Below, piece by piece: positions 26,136 to 34,211 of a stretch of 64,000 nt of DNA; positions within the stretch are counted from its first letter, which is position 1, and the number at the start of each line of letters is the position of its first letter. Both the position numbers and the translations under genes were made by a program. Under the pieces are notes generated by a model. That model did no database searches, was not told the origin of the DNA, and saw nothing but the letters and a program-made list of their open reading frames with translations. Source of the DNA: Pseudomonas sp. R28(2017) (GTDB taxonomy: Bacteria; Pseudomonadota; Gammaproteobacteria; Pseudomonadales; Pseudomonadaceae); NCBI RefSeq assembly GCF_002112505.1, contig NZ_NEHW01000008.1, forward strand, positions 186,001 to 250,000, written 5' to 3'.

Positions 26136-26762
26136 TCAGGCCCGCCACAAGTACCAGGCAGCCACAGTCCTGTAAGGGCTCCAGCCACCACCGAGCGAGC
26201 GCATCTGCGCTGGGGTCGGTGCCTTGTCCAGGCCCTTCAACCGGCGATATCCCTCACGCACGCCAAAATCGTCCACCGGCAGGATATCCGAGCGCTCCAG
26301 GCTGTAGATCAGCAACATCTCCACCGTCCAGCGGCCCACGCCGCGCAAGGCCACCAGGCGCTCTATCAAGGCATCATCGGCAAGGCCCAACGCCTCATCC
26401 CGGCTCGGTACCACGCCCTCCAGGCGGGCCTGGGCGATGCCATGAATGGTCGCCAGCTTGCTGGCCGAAAAGCCGCACCCGCGCATCACCTCGGGGCTGA
26501 CCGCCAGCAGTTGTTCGGGGGCCGGAAACGCCTGATCGGGGAACAGCGCGAGCAACCGCCCGAGTATCGCCTCGGCCGCCCGCGCATGCAGCTGCTGATA
26601 GGCAATCGCCCGCACCAGGGCTTCATAAGGTTCACGCCCCGGCGTCGCCTGATGCAGGCAAGGCCCGATCGCCTGGATATGCCGCGCCCAGTCTGGGTCC
26701 AGCGCGGCCAGGTGGCCTGTGGCTTCGCGGTAGGCGTCGGGCGAGAGGTCGGCGAGGATCAT
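26136..26762 (-). CDS. DNA-3-methyladenine glycosylase, AlkA/MagII-like HhH-GPD protein
   Basis: The 208-residue protein has the helix-hairpin-helix/GPD fold of alkylbase glycosylases. The HhH motif LVALRGVGRWTVEML is at about 136-150 and the catalytic aspartate is Asp164 or Asp165 in ILPVDDFGVREGY. YQQLHARAAEAIL at 55-67 is the usual lesion-pocket helix. It lacks the extra N-terminal domain of E. coli AlkA (282 residues), so it is a short form like yeast Mag or Pseudomonas AlkA homologues. It should excise 3-methyladenine and related bases. Proximity to ada supports a joint role. Confidence 0.88.
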   Translation of the reverse strand: MILADLSPDAYREATGHLAALDPDWARHIQAIGPCLHQATPGREPYEALVRAIAYQQLHARAAEAILGRLLALFPDQAFPAPEQLLAVSPEVMRGCGFSASKLATIHGIAQARLEGVVPSRDEALGLADDALIERLVALRGVGRWTVEMLLIYSLERSDILPVDDFGVREGYRRLKGLDKAPTPAQMRSLGGGWSPYRTVAAWYLWRA

Positions 26763-26884
26763 TCATCGTTCCTGTGGGGTCAAGGCAGGTCCAGCTTAGC
26801 CCAGCCATTCATCGGGCAAACGCCGGATCTTGCGCGGCTAATTCCTGGTATGCCATTGCTCCGCGCCGGTTTCCCCGCATAGAA

Positions 26885-26901
26885 TTGAGAACTATTCACA
26901 A
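26885..26901. promoter_or_regulatory. weak Fur-box-like site before the sigma factor gene
   Basis: The sequence ttgagaactattcacaa lies about 40-50 bp upstream of the sigma factor start. It keeps the TGAGAA...TTC pattern of Pseudomonas Fur sites (about 13 of 19 positions when extended). Iron control of FecI-type sigma genes is usual, which supports the call. Confidence 0.4.
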
Positions 26902-26936
26902 ACACGTGTGATTCACAGGACCAGGCCTTCGCTACG

Positions 26937-27452
26937 ATGCAGATCAACGACACGCTCAAGCCGGCCGAGGTCGCCCTGCTCTATCAATCCCATCACGCCT
27001 GGTTGCGAGGCTGGCTGCGCAGCCGGGTCGGCTGCCAGGAGCATGCTGCCGATCTGGCACAAGACACGTTCGTGCGCCTGCTGCGCGCGCGCCAGGTGTC
27101 GCCGCTGAAAGAACCGCGCGCCTACCTGAGCAGCATCGCCCGCGGGCTGATGATCGACCAGTTCCGCCGCCGTGCGCTGGAACGCGCCTACCAGGAAAGC
27201 CTGGCGCTGCTGCCCGAGGGCGAAGTGCCCAGCGAGGAACACCGGCTGGTCATCCTCGATACCCTCGAACGCCTCGACCGTGCCCTGCACCAGCTCAGGC
27301 CGCGTACCCGCCAGGCCTTCCTGCTGGCCCAGCTCGATGGCCTGAGCATCCCACAGATTGCGCTGCGCCTCGAGGTATCGCGGGCGACCGTCGAGCGCGA
27401 CCTGGCCAAGGCCCTGGGCGTCTGTTACCGGTTGCGCTATGCCGAGCTCTGA
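26937..27452 (+). CDS. ECF sigma factor of the FecI (iron-starvation) type
   Basis: This 171-residue sigma factor has region 2 at about 10-75 (DLAQDTFVRLLRARQ, then the promoter-melting stretch YLSSIARGLMIDQFRRRALE) and region 4 at about 110-160 (LSIPQIALRLEVSRATVERD). It should direct RNA polymerase to the downstream TonB-dependent receptor promoter after a signal from outer membrane siderophore binding. The stop codon overlaps the fecR start by 14 bp, which gives coupled expression of sigma and anti-sigma. Confidence 0.92.
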   Translation: MQINDTLKPAEVALLYQSHHAWLRGWLRSRVGCQEHAADLAQDTFVRLLRARQVSPLKEPRAYLSSIARGLMIDQFRRRALERAYQESLALLPEGEVPSEEHRLVILDTLERLDRALHQLRPRTRQAFLLAQLDGLSIPQIALRLEVSRATVERDLAKALGVCYRLRYAEL

Positions 27453-28395
27453 ACGCCCGCCTGCACAGGCCCAGGTCGACCAGGCCATCGAGTGGCTGGT
27501 CAAGCTGCGCTTCGATACCCCGAGCCCGCTCACCGAGCAACAATTCCAGCAATGGCTGGCCGGCCATCCGCACAACGCCCTGGCCTGGCAGCGGGTCAGC
27601 GGCCTCAGCGACGAGCTGGCCGGGCTGCCCAACGCGCTGAGCCGGCGCACCCTGGAGGGCAGCCAGCGCCAGCGCATCAGCCGCCGTGACCAGCTCAAGC
27701 TGCTGGCCGTGCTGGCCGTGGGTGGCAGCCTCGGCTGGGCCGCACGCGAGCCGCTGGGGCTGCCTGCAATGATGGCCGACAGCAGCACCGGCACCGGCGA
27801 ACGCCGCCAGTTGCAGGGCAGCGATGGCAGCCGTATCCAGCTCAACACCGCCAGTGCCGTCGACCTGCGCTACAGCGCCGACCTGCGCGAACTGACCTTG
27901 GTGCGTGGCGAAGTCAGCCTGGACAGCAACGCCAGCGACAATCGACCGTTCCGCATCAATACCCGCCTCGGCGAGCTCGACACCCGCAACGGCCAGTTGC
28001 TGCTGCGCGAGAATGAGCAGGGCCTGCTGCTGGCCGTGCGCCGCGGCGAGGTCACGCTGTTCCCCTACTCCCCTTCGCCACGCCAGGTGCATGCCGGTGA
28101 GACACTGCAGGTATTGAGCAACAACGACTACCAGCTCGCCCGCCTGCACGGCGACCCGTGGGGCTGGACCGATGGCGTGCTCAGCGTGCAGCAGATGCCA
28201 CTGGGCGAGTTCGTCGCCGAACTGGCGCGCTACCGCCCGGGTTTGCTGCGCTGCGCGCCGGAGGTGGCGGAGCTGAAAGTGTCCGGCACCTACCAGTTGG
28301 GCGACACCGAACGCATCCTCCACCTGCTGGCGCGCAGCCTGCCGGTGCGCATCGACTACCGCACCCGTTACTGGGTCAGCATCGGCGCGGCCTGA
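27439..28395 (+). CDS. FecR-type anti-sigma/sigma regulator with a twin-arginine-like motif
   Basis: This 318-residue regulator has a cytoplasmic N-terminal anti-sigma domain (DUF4880, about 12-60, QWLAGHPHNALAWQRV), one membrane segment (LLAVLAVGGSLGWAA, about 88-102) and a periplasmic FecR domain ending in an STN-like part. SRRDQLKLL at 81-89 just before the membrane segment resembles a twin-arginine signal, consistent with Tat-dependent export reported for E. coli FecR. ATG 27439 overlaps the sigma gene. It should sense the STN domain of the receptor encoded next. Confidence 0.9.
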   Translation: MPSSERPPAQAQVDQAIEWLVKLRFDTPSPLTEQQFQQWLAGHPHNALAWQRVSGLSDELAGLPNALSRRTLEGSQRQRISRRDQLKLLAVLAVGGSLGWAAREPLGLPAMMADSSTGTGERRQLQGSDGSRIQLNTASAVDLRYSADLRELTLVRGEVSLDSNASDNRPFRINTRLGELDTRNGQLLLRENEQGLLLAVRRGEVTLFPYSPSPRQVHAGETLQVLSNNDYQLARLHGDPWGWTDGVLSVQQMPLGEFVAELARYRPGLLRCAPEVAELKVSGTYQLGDTERILHLLARSLPVRIDYRTRYWVSIGAA

Positions 28396-28408
28396 TTTTT
28401 TCAAAAAA

Positions 28409-28429
28409 GAATGAGGTGGAATCTCATTC
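28409..28429. promoter_or_regulatory. inverted repeat upstream of the TonB receptor gene
   Basis: gaatgag and ctcattc arms are separated by 7 bp (gtggaat). The arrangement AATGAG-N7-CTCATT agrees with a Fur-type site at about 14 of 19 positions. It could also overlap the FecI-dependent promoter (cgtcc follows at 28431). It lies between the fecR stop and the receptor start. Confidence 0.45.
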
Positions 28430-28489
28430 TCGTCCGGCCTGAAGGAACAAAGCCCGAAAAGTGGTCTACGAAACCTTCAGGAGCGGTCG

Positions 28490-30964
28490 ATGATTCACCC
28501 GAGTTCCCCCCGCAACGAGCGGCTGCGCCAAGCCGTGCGCGCCACCGTGTTCGGTCTTGGCCTGGGCGCAGGCCTGGCCCTTGCGCCTTCGGCACTGGCG
28601 GCGCCGGTCAGCCACAGCCAGCCGCTCGACTGGAACATTGCGGCCGGCCCGTTGGCCCCCGCACTGGACCAGCTCGCACGCCAGGGCGGGCTGAACCTGT
28701 CGTTCGATGCCGCCAGCCTGCAAGGCAAGAGCACCCAGGGCGTGCAGGGCCGCCATGAGAGTGCCGAGGCGTTGTCGATCCTGCTGCAAGGCAGCCATGT
28801 GCAGGTACAGCAGGAAGGTGACAGCAGCTTCCTGCTGATCCCGGCCATGGATGCGGGCGGTGCGCTGGAGCTGGGCGCCACCAGCATTTCCAGTGACCGG
28901 CTGGGCGAGACCACCGAGCACAGCGGCTCGTACACCACCGGCGCAGTCACCATCGGCAAGACCGCGCAAAGCCTTCGCCACACACCGCAATCGGTCACCG
29001 TGGTCACCCGCCAGCGCCTCGACGACCAGAACATCACCAACCTGACCAACCTGCTGGAGCAGACCCCTGGCGTGGTGGTGAACCTGACCGACAGCGAGCG
29101 GGTGCAGTACTACTCGCGCGGCTATGCGATCGATGCCATCCAGTACGACGGTGCCACGGTGGTGCAGAGCAGCGGTGGCGGTTCGTTCATCCAGAGCGAT
29201 TCGGCGATCATCGACCGCGCCGAGATCCTGCGCGGCGCCACCGGCATGATCCGTGGCGCCGGCAACCCGTCGGGCACGGTCAACCTGGTGCGCAAGCGCC
29301 CGACCTATGATTACCAAGGTGAAGGCAGCGTGACCCTGGGGTCGTGGGACGCCCAGCGCTACGTGGCGGACATTTCCGGCCCGCTGACCGAAACCGGCAA
29401 CGTGCGTGGTCGGGTGATTGCCGTGCACGATGACAAGGACCACTTCCAGGACTCGCGCCAGGAGCGCAAGGAAGTGTTCTACGGTGTGCTGGCCTTCGAC
29501 CTCGACGACAGCACCACCCTGACCACTGGCCTTGAGTGGACCAAGCTCGACGCCACCGGCGCCTGGGGCAACCTGCCCGCCGACTACGACGGCTCGCCCC
29601 TGCCGTTCGGCCGCAGCACTTACCTGGGTGCGGACTGGAACCGCTGGAACCGCAGCAACCTGCAGACCTTCGCCGAGCTCGAGCACCGCTTCGACAACGA
29701 CTGGAAGCTCAAGCTGATGGCCCAGCGTACCCACTTCAAGCTGGCCGACGACGGGTTCAAGCAGACCTACTTCACCCGGGCCACAGGGGCCGCCAACCCG
29801 ACCAGCAACCCGTACCTGATGAGCTACCAGGTCACTGAAGGCGATGGCGGCGAAAGCCTGCAGAACAACTTGAGCGCGACCCTCAACGGGCCGTTCGACC
29901 TGCTCGGTCGTACCCATGAACTGATGCTGGGCGTGGAGCGCATCCGCAACGACTCCTACGCCTCTGCTACAAACAACGTGCAGTCCGGCGTATTCGACAT
30001 CCGTGAGTGGGACCCGAAAACCAGCCTGGCGAACCCGCACATCGACATCACCGCCCACCCGGTGCGTACTCGCACCACCCAGGAAGGCGCCTATGCCACC
30101 TGGCGCATCTCGTTGGCCGACCCGCTTACCGCGATCATCGGTGCGCGCTCGAACTGGTATGACTACGAGCAGGAAAACAACACCCGCAGCAACGGCACCT
30201 TCAGCGTCGACAACAAGATCGTGCCGTACGCCGCGCTGATCTACGACCTCAACGACAACTTCAGCACCTACGCCAGCTACACCGAAATCTTCAACCCACA
30301 GACTGCCACCGATGTCAGCGGCTCGGTGCTCGAACCCACTACCGGTGAGGCGTACGAAACCGGGATCAAGGGCGAGTTCTACGAAGGCCGGCTGAACACC
30401 TCGCTGGCGTTCTTCCGCATTTACCAGGTGGGCAACGCGCTGGATGACATCAGCGGCCCCAACCCGTGCCTGCCCAACTACACCTCGGGCTACTGCAAGG
30501 TGGCGGCGGGCAAGAACCGCAGCCAGGGCTTCGAGCTGGAGATCTCCGGTGAAGTGCTGCCGGGCTGGAACGTCAGCGGCGGCTACACCTACAACACCAC
30601 CGAGTACCTGAAGGACACTACCAGCAACACCGGGAATGCCATCCGCACCACCGACCCCAAGCGCATGCTGCGCCTGTTCAGCTCCTATCGCCTGCCAGGC
30701 GAGCTGCAGGCCTGGACCGTCGGTGGCGGGGTACAGGCGCAGAGCGACATCTATAACCGCAGCGGCACGGCAGAGGCTTCGCAGTCGGGTTACGCGGTGT
30801 ACAACGCCATGGTCAATTACCGCTTCAACGACAACTACTCGTTGCAGCTGAACGCCAACAACCTGTTCGACAGAAAGTACTACCGCCAGGTGGCGCCGAC
30901 ACCGACCGGGTATTACTGGGGTGATCCGCGCAATGTGTCGGTGACCCTGCGCGGGACCTTCTGA
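28490..30964 (+). CDS. TonB-dependent siderophore receptor (FpvA/FecA-like transducer)
   Basis: This 824-residue outer-membrane receptor has a long signal peptide (about 1-38, ending SALAAP), an STN signalling domain (about 45-105, LDWNIAAGPLAPALDQLARQ), a plug domain (about 140-260, SVTVVTRQRLDDQNITNL and RAEILRGATGM) and a 22-strand barrel ending NVSVTLRGTF with a terminal Phe. The STN domain means it can signal through FecR to the sigma factor encoded upstream. AGGAG precedes ATG 28490. The ligand is unknown; ferric siderophore uptake of an exogenous compound is likely. Confidence 0.93.
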   Translation: MIHPSSPRNERLRQAVRATVFGLGLGAGLALAPSALAAPVSHSQPLDWNIAAGPLAPALDQLARQGGLNLSFDAASLQGKSTQGVQGRHESAEALSILLQGSHVQVQQEGDSSFLLIPAMDAGGALELGATSISSDRLGETTEHSGSYTTGAVTIGKTAQSLRHTPQSVTVVTRQRLDDQNITNLTNLLEQTPGVVVNLTDSERVQYYSRGYAIDAIQYDGATVVQSSGGGSFIQSDSAIIDRAEILRGATGMIRGAGNPSGTVNLVRKRPTYDYQGEGSVTLGSWDAQRYVADISGPLTETGNVRGRVIAVHDDKDHFQDSRQERKEVFYGVLAFDLDDSTTLTTGLEWTKLDATGAWGNLPADYDGSPLPFGRSTYLGADWNRWNRSNLQTFAELEHRFDNDWKLKLMAQRTHFKLADDGFKQTYFTRATGAANPTSNPYLMSYQVTEGDGGESLQNNLSATLNGPFDLLGRTHELMLGVERIRNDSYASATNNVQSGVFDIREWDPKTSLANPHIDITAHPVRTRTTQEGAYATWRISLADPLTAIIGARSNWYDYEQENNTRSNGTFSVDNKIVPYAALIYDLNDNFSTYASYTEIFNPQTATDVSGSVLEPTTGEAYETGIKGEFYEGRLNTSLAFFRIYQVGNALDDISGPNPCLPNYTSGYCKVAAGKNRSQGFELEISGEVLPGWNVSGGYTYNTTEYLKDTTSNTGNAIRTTDPKRMLRLFSSYRLPGELQAWTVGGGVQAQSDIYNRSGTAEASQSGYAVYNAMVNYRFNDNYSLQLNANNLFDRKYYRQVAPTPTGYYWGDPRNVSVTLRGTF

Positions 30965-30970
30965 TCCCTC

Positions 30971-31011
30971 GTACCGGCTGCTTCGCGGGCAAGCCCGCGA
31001 AAGGGCCGGTA
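30971..31011. terminator. palindromic REP-like hairpin between convergent genes
   Basis: gtaccggc and gccggtac flank ttcgcgggc and gcccgcgaa to make an almost perfect palindrome around aa. It lies between the receptor gene and the MFS gene, which end toward each other, and probably ends both transcripts. Confidence 0.6.
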
Positions 31012-31025
31012 CAGACACCCGATAA

Positions 31026-32186
31026 TTAGTCCGCAACCGCCCGCAACTTCCCCACCCGCCGATACGACTGCCGGGCGAAGCACACGAACAGCCCCGCCAT
31101 CAGCGCCAGCGCCATCGGCAAACCATGCGGTGCCACATCCATCGCTGCACCGCTCACCAGCGGCCCGACCAGGCTGCCGACGCCCCACAGCAGGCCGACG
31201 CTGGCGTTCGCCGTGACCAGGTCCTGCCCCTTGAAGCGCTGGCCGATCAACACCAGCGCCAGGGTGTAGATGCCGCCCGCCACCGCGCCCAGCAGCACCA
31301 GCATCGGCCACAACAGCCAGGTCACCTGCAGCAGCCATGGCAGGGCGATGCCGATGGCCATTGCCACCAGCCCGCACAGCAGGTGCAGCCCGGTGCGCTC
31401 GACGCGGTCGGCCAGCCAGCCCAGGGGCAGCTGGAACACCATGTCGCCGGCAAACACCACGGTCACCATCAAGGCCGCCACGGCCACGGCAAAGCCATGA
31501 CTGCTGGCGTACACCGGCAGCAGCGACAGCACCACGGCATCGAAGAACGAGAAGAACAGCACCGCCACGCACAGCGCCGGCGCCACGCGGAAGAAGCCCG
31601 CCAGGCCGAAGCTTTTCTCACCCTCATCGCCATGCTCGACATGGTCGTTGGGCACGGTCAGCAGGATGCACAGCAAGGCCAGGCCATAGCCGATGGTGAC
31701 CACGCCGATGATCCATGGGCTGTCGGCGCCAATCAGCGCGATCAGGGCCGGGCCGAGCACCTGGAAGCCGGTGAAGCTGGTGGCATACAGGGCCATGATC
31801 TTGCCGCGGTTGTGGTCCGGGCACAGTTCGTTGACCCAGGACTCGCCGAGGATGATCGCAATGCCCATGCCGATGCCCAGGCCCAGGCCCAGCAAGGCCA
31901 GCATCCACAGCGAATCGAACGCCGCATCGAGCAGGGCGATGCTCACGGTGCACAGGCTGAAGCACAGCAGGTAGATGGTGCGCCGGGTCAGGTGCCGGCA
32001 GCAGGCATCGACCATGAACGCCGAGAGCATCATGCCCGCGGCGGGGATGGCCGAAATGATGCCGATTTCCAGTGTTCCCGCACCGGCCTCGTGCAAGCGC
32101 AACGACACCAGCGGCAGGCTGGCACCCAGGCTGAAGCCCACCACCGACACGGCGAACAGAAGGCCCGCCAGCAAACGCATGTTCAT
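31026..32186 (-). CDS. MFS transporter, YcaD/DHA1-like
   Basis: This 386-residue protein has about 12 membrane helices in two halves. The first helix is MNMRLLAGLLFAVSVVGFSL, and the loop motif DRVERTG between helices 8 and 9 plus GWLAD match the major facilitator signature. It resembles YcaD-type transporters, whose substrates are unknown. ATG 32186 with GGAGTGG upstream was selected; 58 more codons are open but composition is poor. It converges on the siderophore receptor; a link with iron uptake is possible but not shown. Confidence 0.82.
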   Translation of the reverse strand: MNMRLLAGLLFAVSVVGFSLGASLPLVSLRLHEAGAGTLEIGIISAIPAAGMMLSAFMVDACCRHLTRRTIYLLCFSLCTVSIALLDAAFDSLWMLALLGLGLGIGMGIAIILGESWVNELCPDHNRGKIMALYATSFTGFQVLGPALIALIGADSPWIIGVVTIGYGLALLCILLTVPNDHVEHGDEGEKSFGLAGFFRVAPALCVAVLFFSFFDAVVLSLLPVYASSHGFAVAVAALMVTVVFAGDMVFQLPLGWLADRVERTGLHLLCGLVAMAIGIALPWLLQVTWLLWPMLVLLGAVAGGIYTLALVLIGQRFKGQDLVTANASVGLLWGVGSLVGPLVSGAAMDVAPHGLPMALALMAGLFVCFARQSYRRVGKLRAVAD

Positions 32187-32280
32187 GTACCACTCCAGGC
32201 AAAAACTGAAAAGACGCGCAAATACAGGCGCCCACACGCACACCGGGAAGGCGGGCGACGCAAGGGCGCGGGGGGTCAGT

Positions 32281-32418
32281 TCAGGCTGGGTGTGGCGAGA
32301 AGGTGAAGGCGAACAGCACGCTGCGGCGACGCTTGAGCACCGTATCGCTCGGCCACGCACGACGCATGGCCTGAAGAGCAGGCTGGCGAGCGTGTGGGAG
32401 GGATTGGGTACGGCGCAT
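32281..32418 (-). CDS. possible 45-codon upstream peptide
   Basis: A short frame begins MRRTQSLPHARQPALQAMRR and ends SVLFAFTFSPHPA. It is in the same direction as the MFS gene and ends about 95 bp before it. No convincing ribosome site precedes it. It may be a leader peptide, a degraded gene end, or chance. Confidence 0.2.
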   Translation of the reverse strand: MRRTQSLPHARQPALQAMRRAWPSDTVLKRRRSVLFAFTFSPHPA

Positions 32419-32645
32419 TGCTGTGGCTACTACGCAGGTGAGTTGGAAAGAGAGGCGGCACTCTAGGCCAAGGTTGACCCTATCGTCAATTGCCCGGAAG
32501 CCTCTGCGGGGCCCTATCGCCGGCGAGCCAGCTGCCAAAGGGGCAGTGCAAGAGCCAAGGCATGCACATTCCCTGTGGGAGATCACCCAGCCCTTTGGGC
32601 TGCGCTGTCGCGCAGAGAACAAAGCCTCAGCAAGCGCCGCTTTAC

Positions 32646-32733
32646 CCTGTGGGAGCGGGCGTGCCCGCGAAGCATGCGACGCGGTGCATGGCACCGGCTT
32701 CGCCGGTGTTCGCGGGCACGCCCGCTCCCACAA
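32646..32733. repeat. inverted REP pair in a gene-poor gap
   Basis: Two REP copies face each other around a spacer containing caccggcttcgccggtg. They sit in the ~630-bp gap (32187-32817) between the two MFS genes. The rest of that gap holds a possible short peptide and a hairpin. Confidence 0.8.
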
Positions 32734-32792
32734 GATCTTCGCTAAATCAAAGAGTTATGTGTTGTTCTATGAGAGCTGGCTTGCCGGCGATA

Positions 32793-32809
32793 GGGCTGCA
32801 AAGCAGCCC
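32793..32809 (-). terminator. hairpin after the Fsr-like gene
   Basis: gggctgc, loop aaa, and gcagccc lie just 3' of the MFS gene on the minus strand. No T-run follows, so termination is uncertain. Confidence 0.45.
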
Positions 32810-32817
32810 CGGCAATG

Positions 32818-34029
32818 TCAGCGCTTACCGGTATTTGGCAGAAACACCGCCAACAAGCCGAACAACGGCAGGAACGAGCACAACCCGTAGACGTACTCGA
32901 TACCGCGCAAATCTGCCAGGTACCCCAGCAGCGCCGCACCAATCCCGCCAAAACCGAACATCAGGCCGAAGAAAACCCCGGCAATCATGCCCACGCTATC
33001 CGGCACCAGCTCCTGCGCATACACCACGATCGCCGAGAACGCCGAGGCCAGGATGAAGCCGATGACCACGCTGAGCACAGTGGTCCAGAACAGGTCGGCA
33101 TAGGGCAGCGCCAGGGTGAACGGCGCCACGCCAAGGATGGAGAACCAGATCACCGCCTTGCGCCCGATACGGTCACCGATCGGCCCACCGAAGAAGGTGC
33201 CCGCCGCCACCGCGCCCAGGAACAGGAACAGGTGCAGCTGCGAGCTGGCCACCGACAGGTCGAACTTTTCGATCAGATAGAAGGTGAAGTAGCTGGTGAA
33301 ACTGGCCATGTAGAAGTACTTGGAGAACACCAGCAGCCCGAGCACGATCAGCGCCGCGATCACCCGCCCGCGCGAGATGCCGTGGGTGGCCTGCACGGCC
33401 TTGCGCGCCTTGGCCTGGTTCAGGTGTTCCTTGTACCAGCGGCGTAGCATCAGGGTCACGGCAAAGAAGAACAGCGCCGCCACGCCGAACCAGGCCACGT
33501 GGGTCTGCCCGAACGGAATGACGATGGCTGCCGCCAGCAACGGGCCGAAGGCAGAACCGGTGTTGCCGCCCACCTGGAAGGTCGACTGCGCCAGGCCGAA
33601 ACGGCCGCCCGAGGCCAGCCGCGCGATCCGCGAGGTCTCCGGGTGGAAGGTCGACGAACCGATGCCGACCAGCGCCGAGGCCAGCAGAATCATCGGGAAG
33701 CTGCCGACGAACGCCAGCATGACGATCCCCACCAGGGTGCACAGGGTGCCCAGCGGCAACAGGTTGGGCGTCGGCCTGCGGTCGGTGAAGAAGCCGACCC
33801 ACGGCTGCAACAGCGAGGCGGTGATCTGGAAGGTCAGGGTGATCATGCCGATCTGGGCGAAGCTCAGGTCGTAATTGGCCTTGAGCATCGGGTAGATCGC
33901 CGGCAGCACCGACTGGATAAGGTCGTTGATCAGGTGCGCCAGGGCGCAGAAGCCGATGATGCGCATCACCAGCGGATTGGCCGGGTTAGCCGACCCGGTG
34001 CTGGCGGTGGAGGTGCTGCTGGTGGCCAT
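32818..34029 (-). CDS. fsr: MFS transporter, fosmidomycin-resistance (Fsr) family
   Basis: This 403-residue inner-membrane exporter has about 12 helices. After a Ser/Thr-rich start come LAHLINDLIQSVLPAIYPML and STFHPETSRIARLASGGRFG, segments characteristic of the Fsr family of drug and metabolite efflux pumps. GDRIGRKAVIW matches the MFS loop motif. The start ATG 34029 is separated by about 180 bp of AT-rich DNA from a divergent FecR-like gene. The natural substrate is unknown. Confidence 0.85.
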   Translation of the reverse strand: MATSSTSTASTGSANPANPLVMRIIGFCALAHLINDLIQSVLPAIYPMLKANYDLSFAQIGMITLTFQITASLLQPWVGFFTDRRPTPNLLPLGTLCTLVGIVMLAFVGSFPMILLASALVGIGSSTFHPETSRIARLASGGRFGLAQSTFQVGGNTGSAFGPLLAAAIVIPFGQTHVAWFGVAALFFFAVTLMLRRWYKEHLNQAKARKAVQATHGISRGRVIAALIVLGLLVFSKYFYMASFTSYFTFYLIEKFDLSVASSQLHLFLFLGAVAAGTFFGGPIGDRIGRKAVIWFSILGVAPFTLALPYADLFWTTVLSVVIGFILASAFSAIVVYAQELVPDSVGMIAGVFFGLMFGFGGIGAALLGYLADLRGIEYVYGLCSFLPLFGLLAVFLPNTGKR

Positions 34030-34122
34030 GAGCTTGAATTCCGTGCGCAGGTTTGGGATCCGATTATCAGGAAATAAATAGATACATAGCTACCTTTTTT
34101 AGTGGGTTGGCGTGGCGTACTT

Positions 34123-34141
34123 GTAAATGGTTCTCAATATA
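34123..34141. promoter_or_regulatory. weak Fur-box-like site before the orphan fecR-like gene
   Basis: gtaaatggttctcaatata agrees with the 19-bp Fur consensus at about 12 positions. It lies about 70 bp before the orphan fecR-like gene in an AT-rich gap. The match is modest. Confidence 0.3.
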
Positions 34142-34211
34142 TTTAGCATCTTCAACCTAACGTCCCCCGTAATCGTTGGGCGAACCAGCCCTCACGCGAG
34201 CACACCATCCC

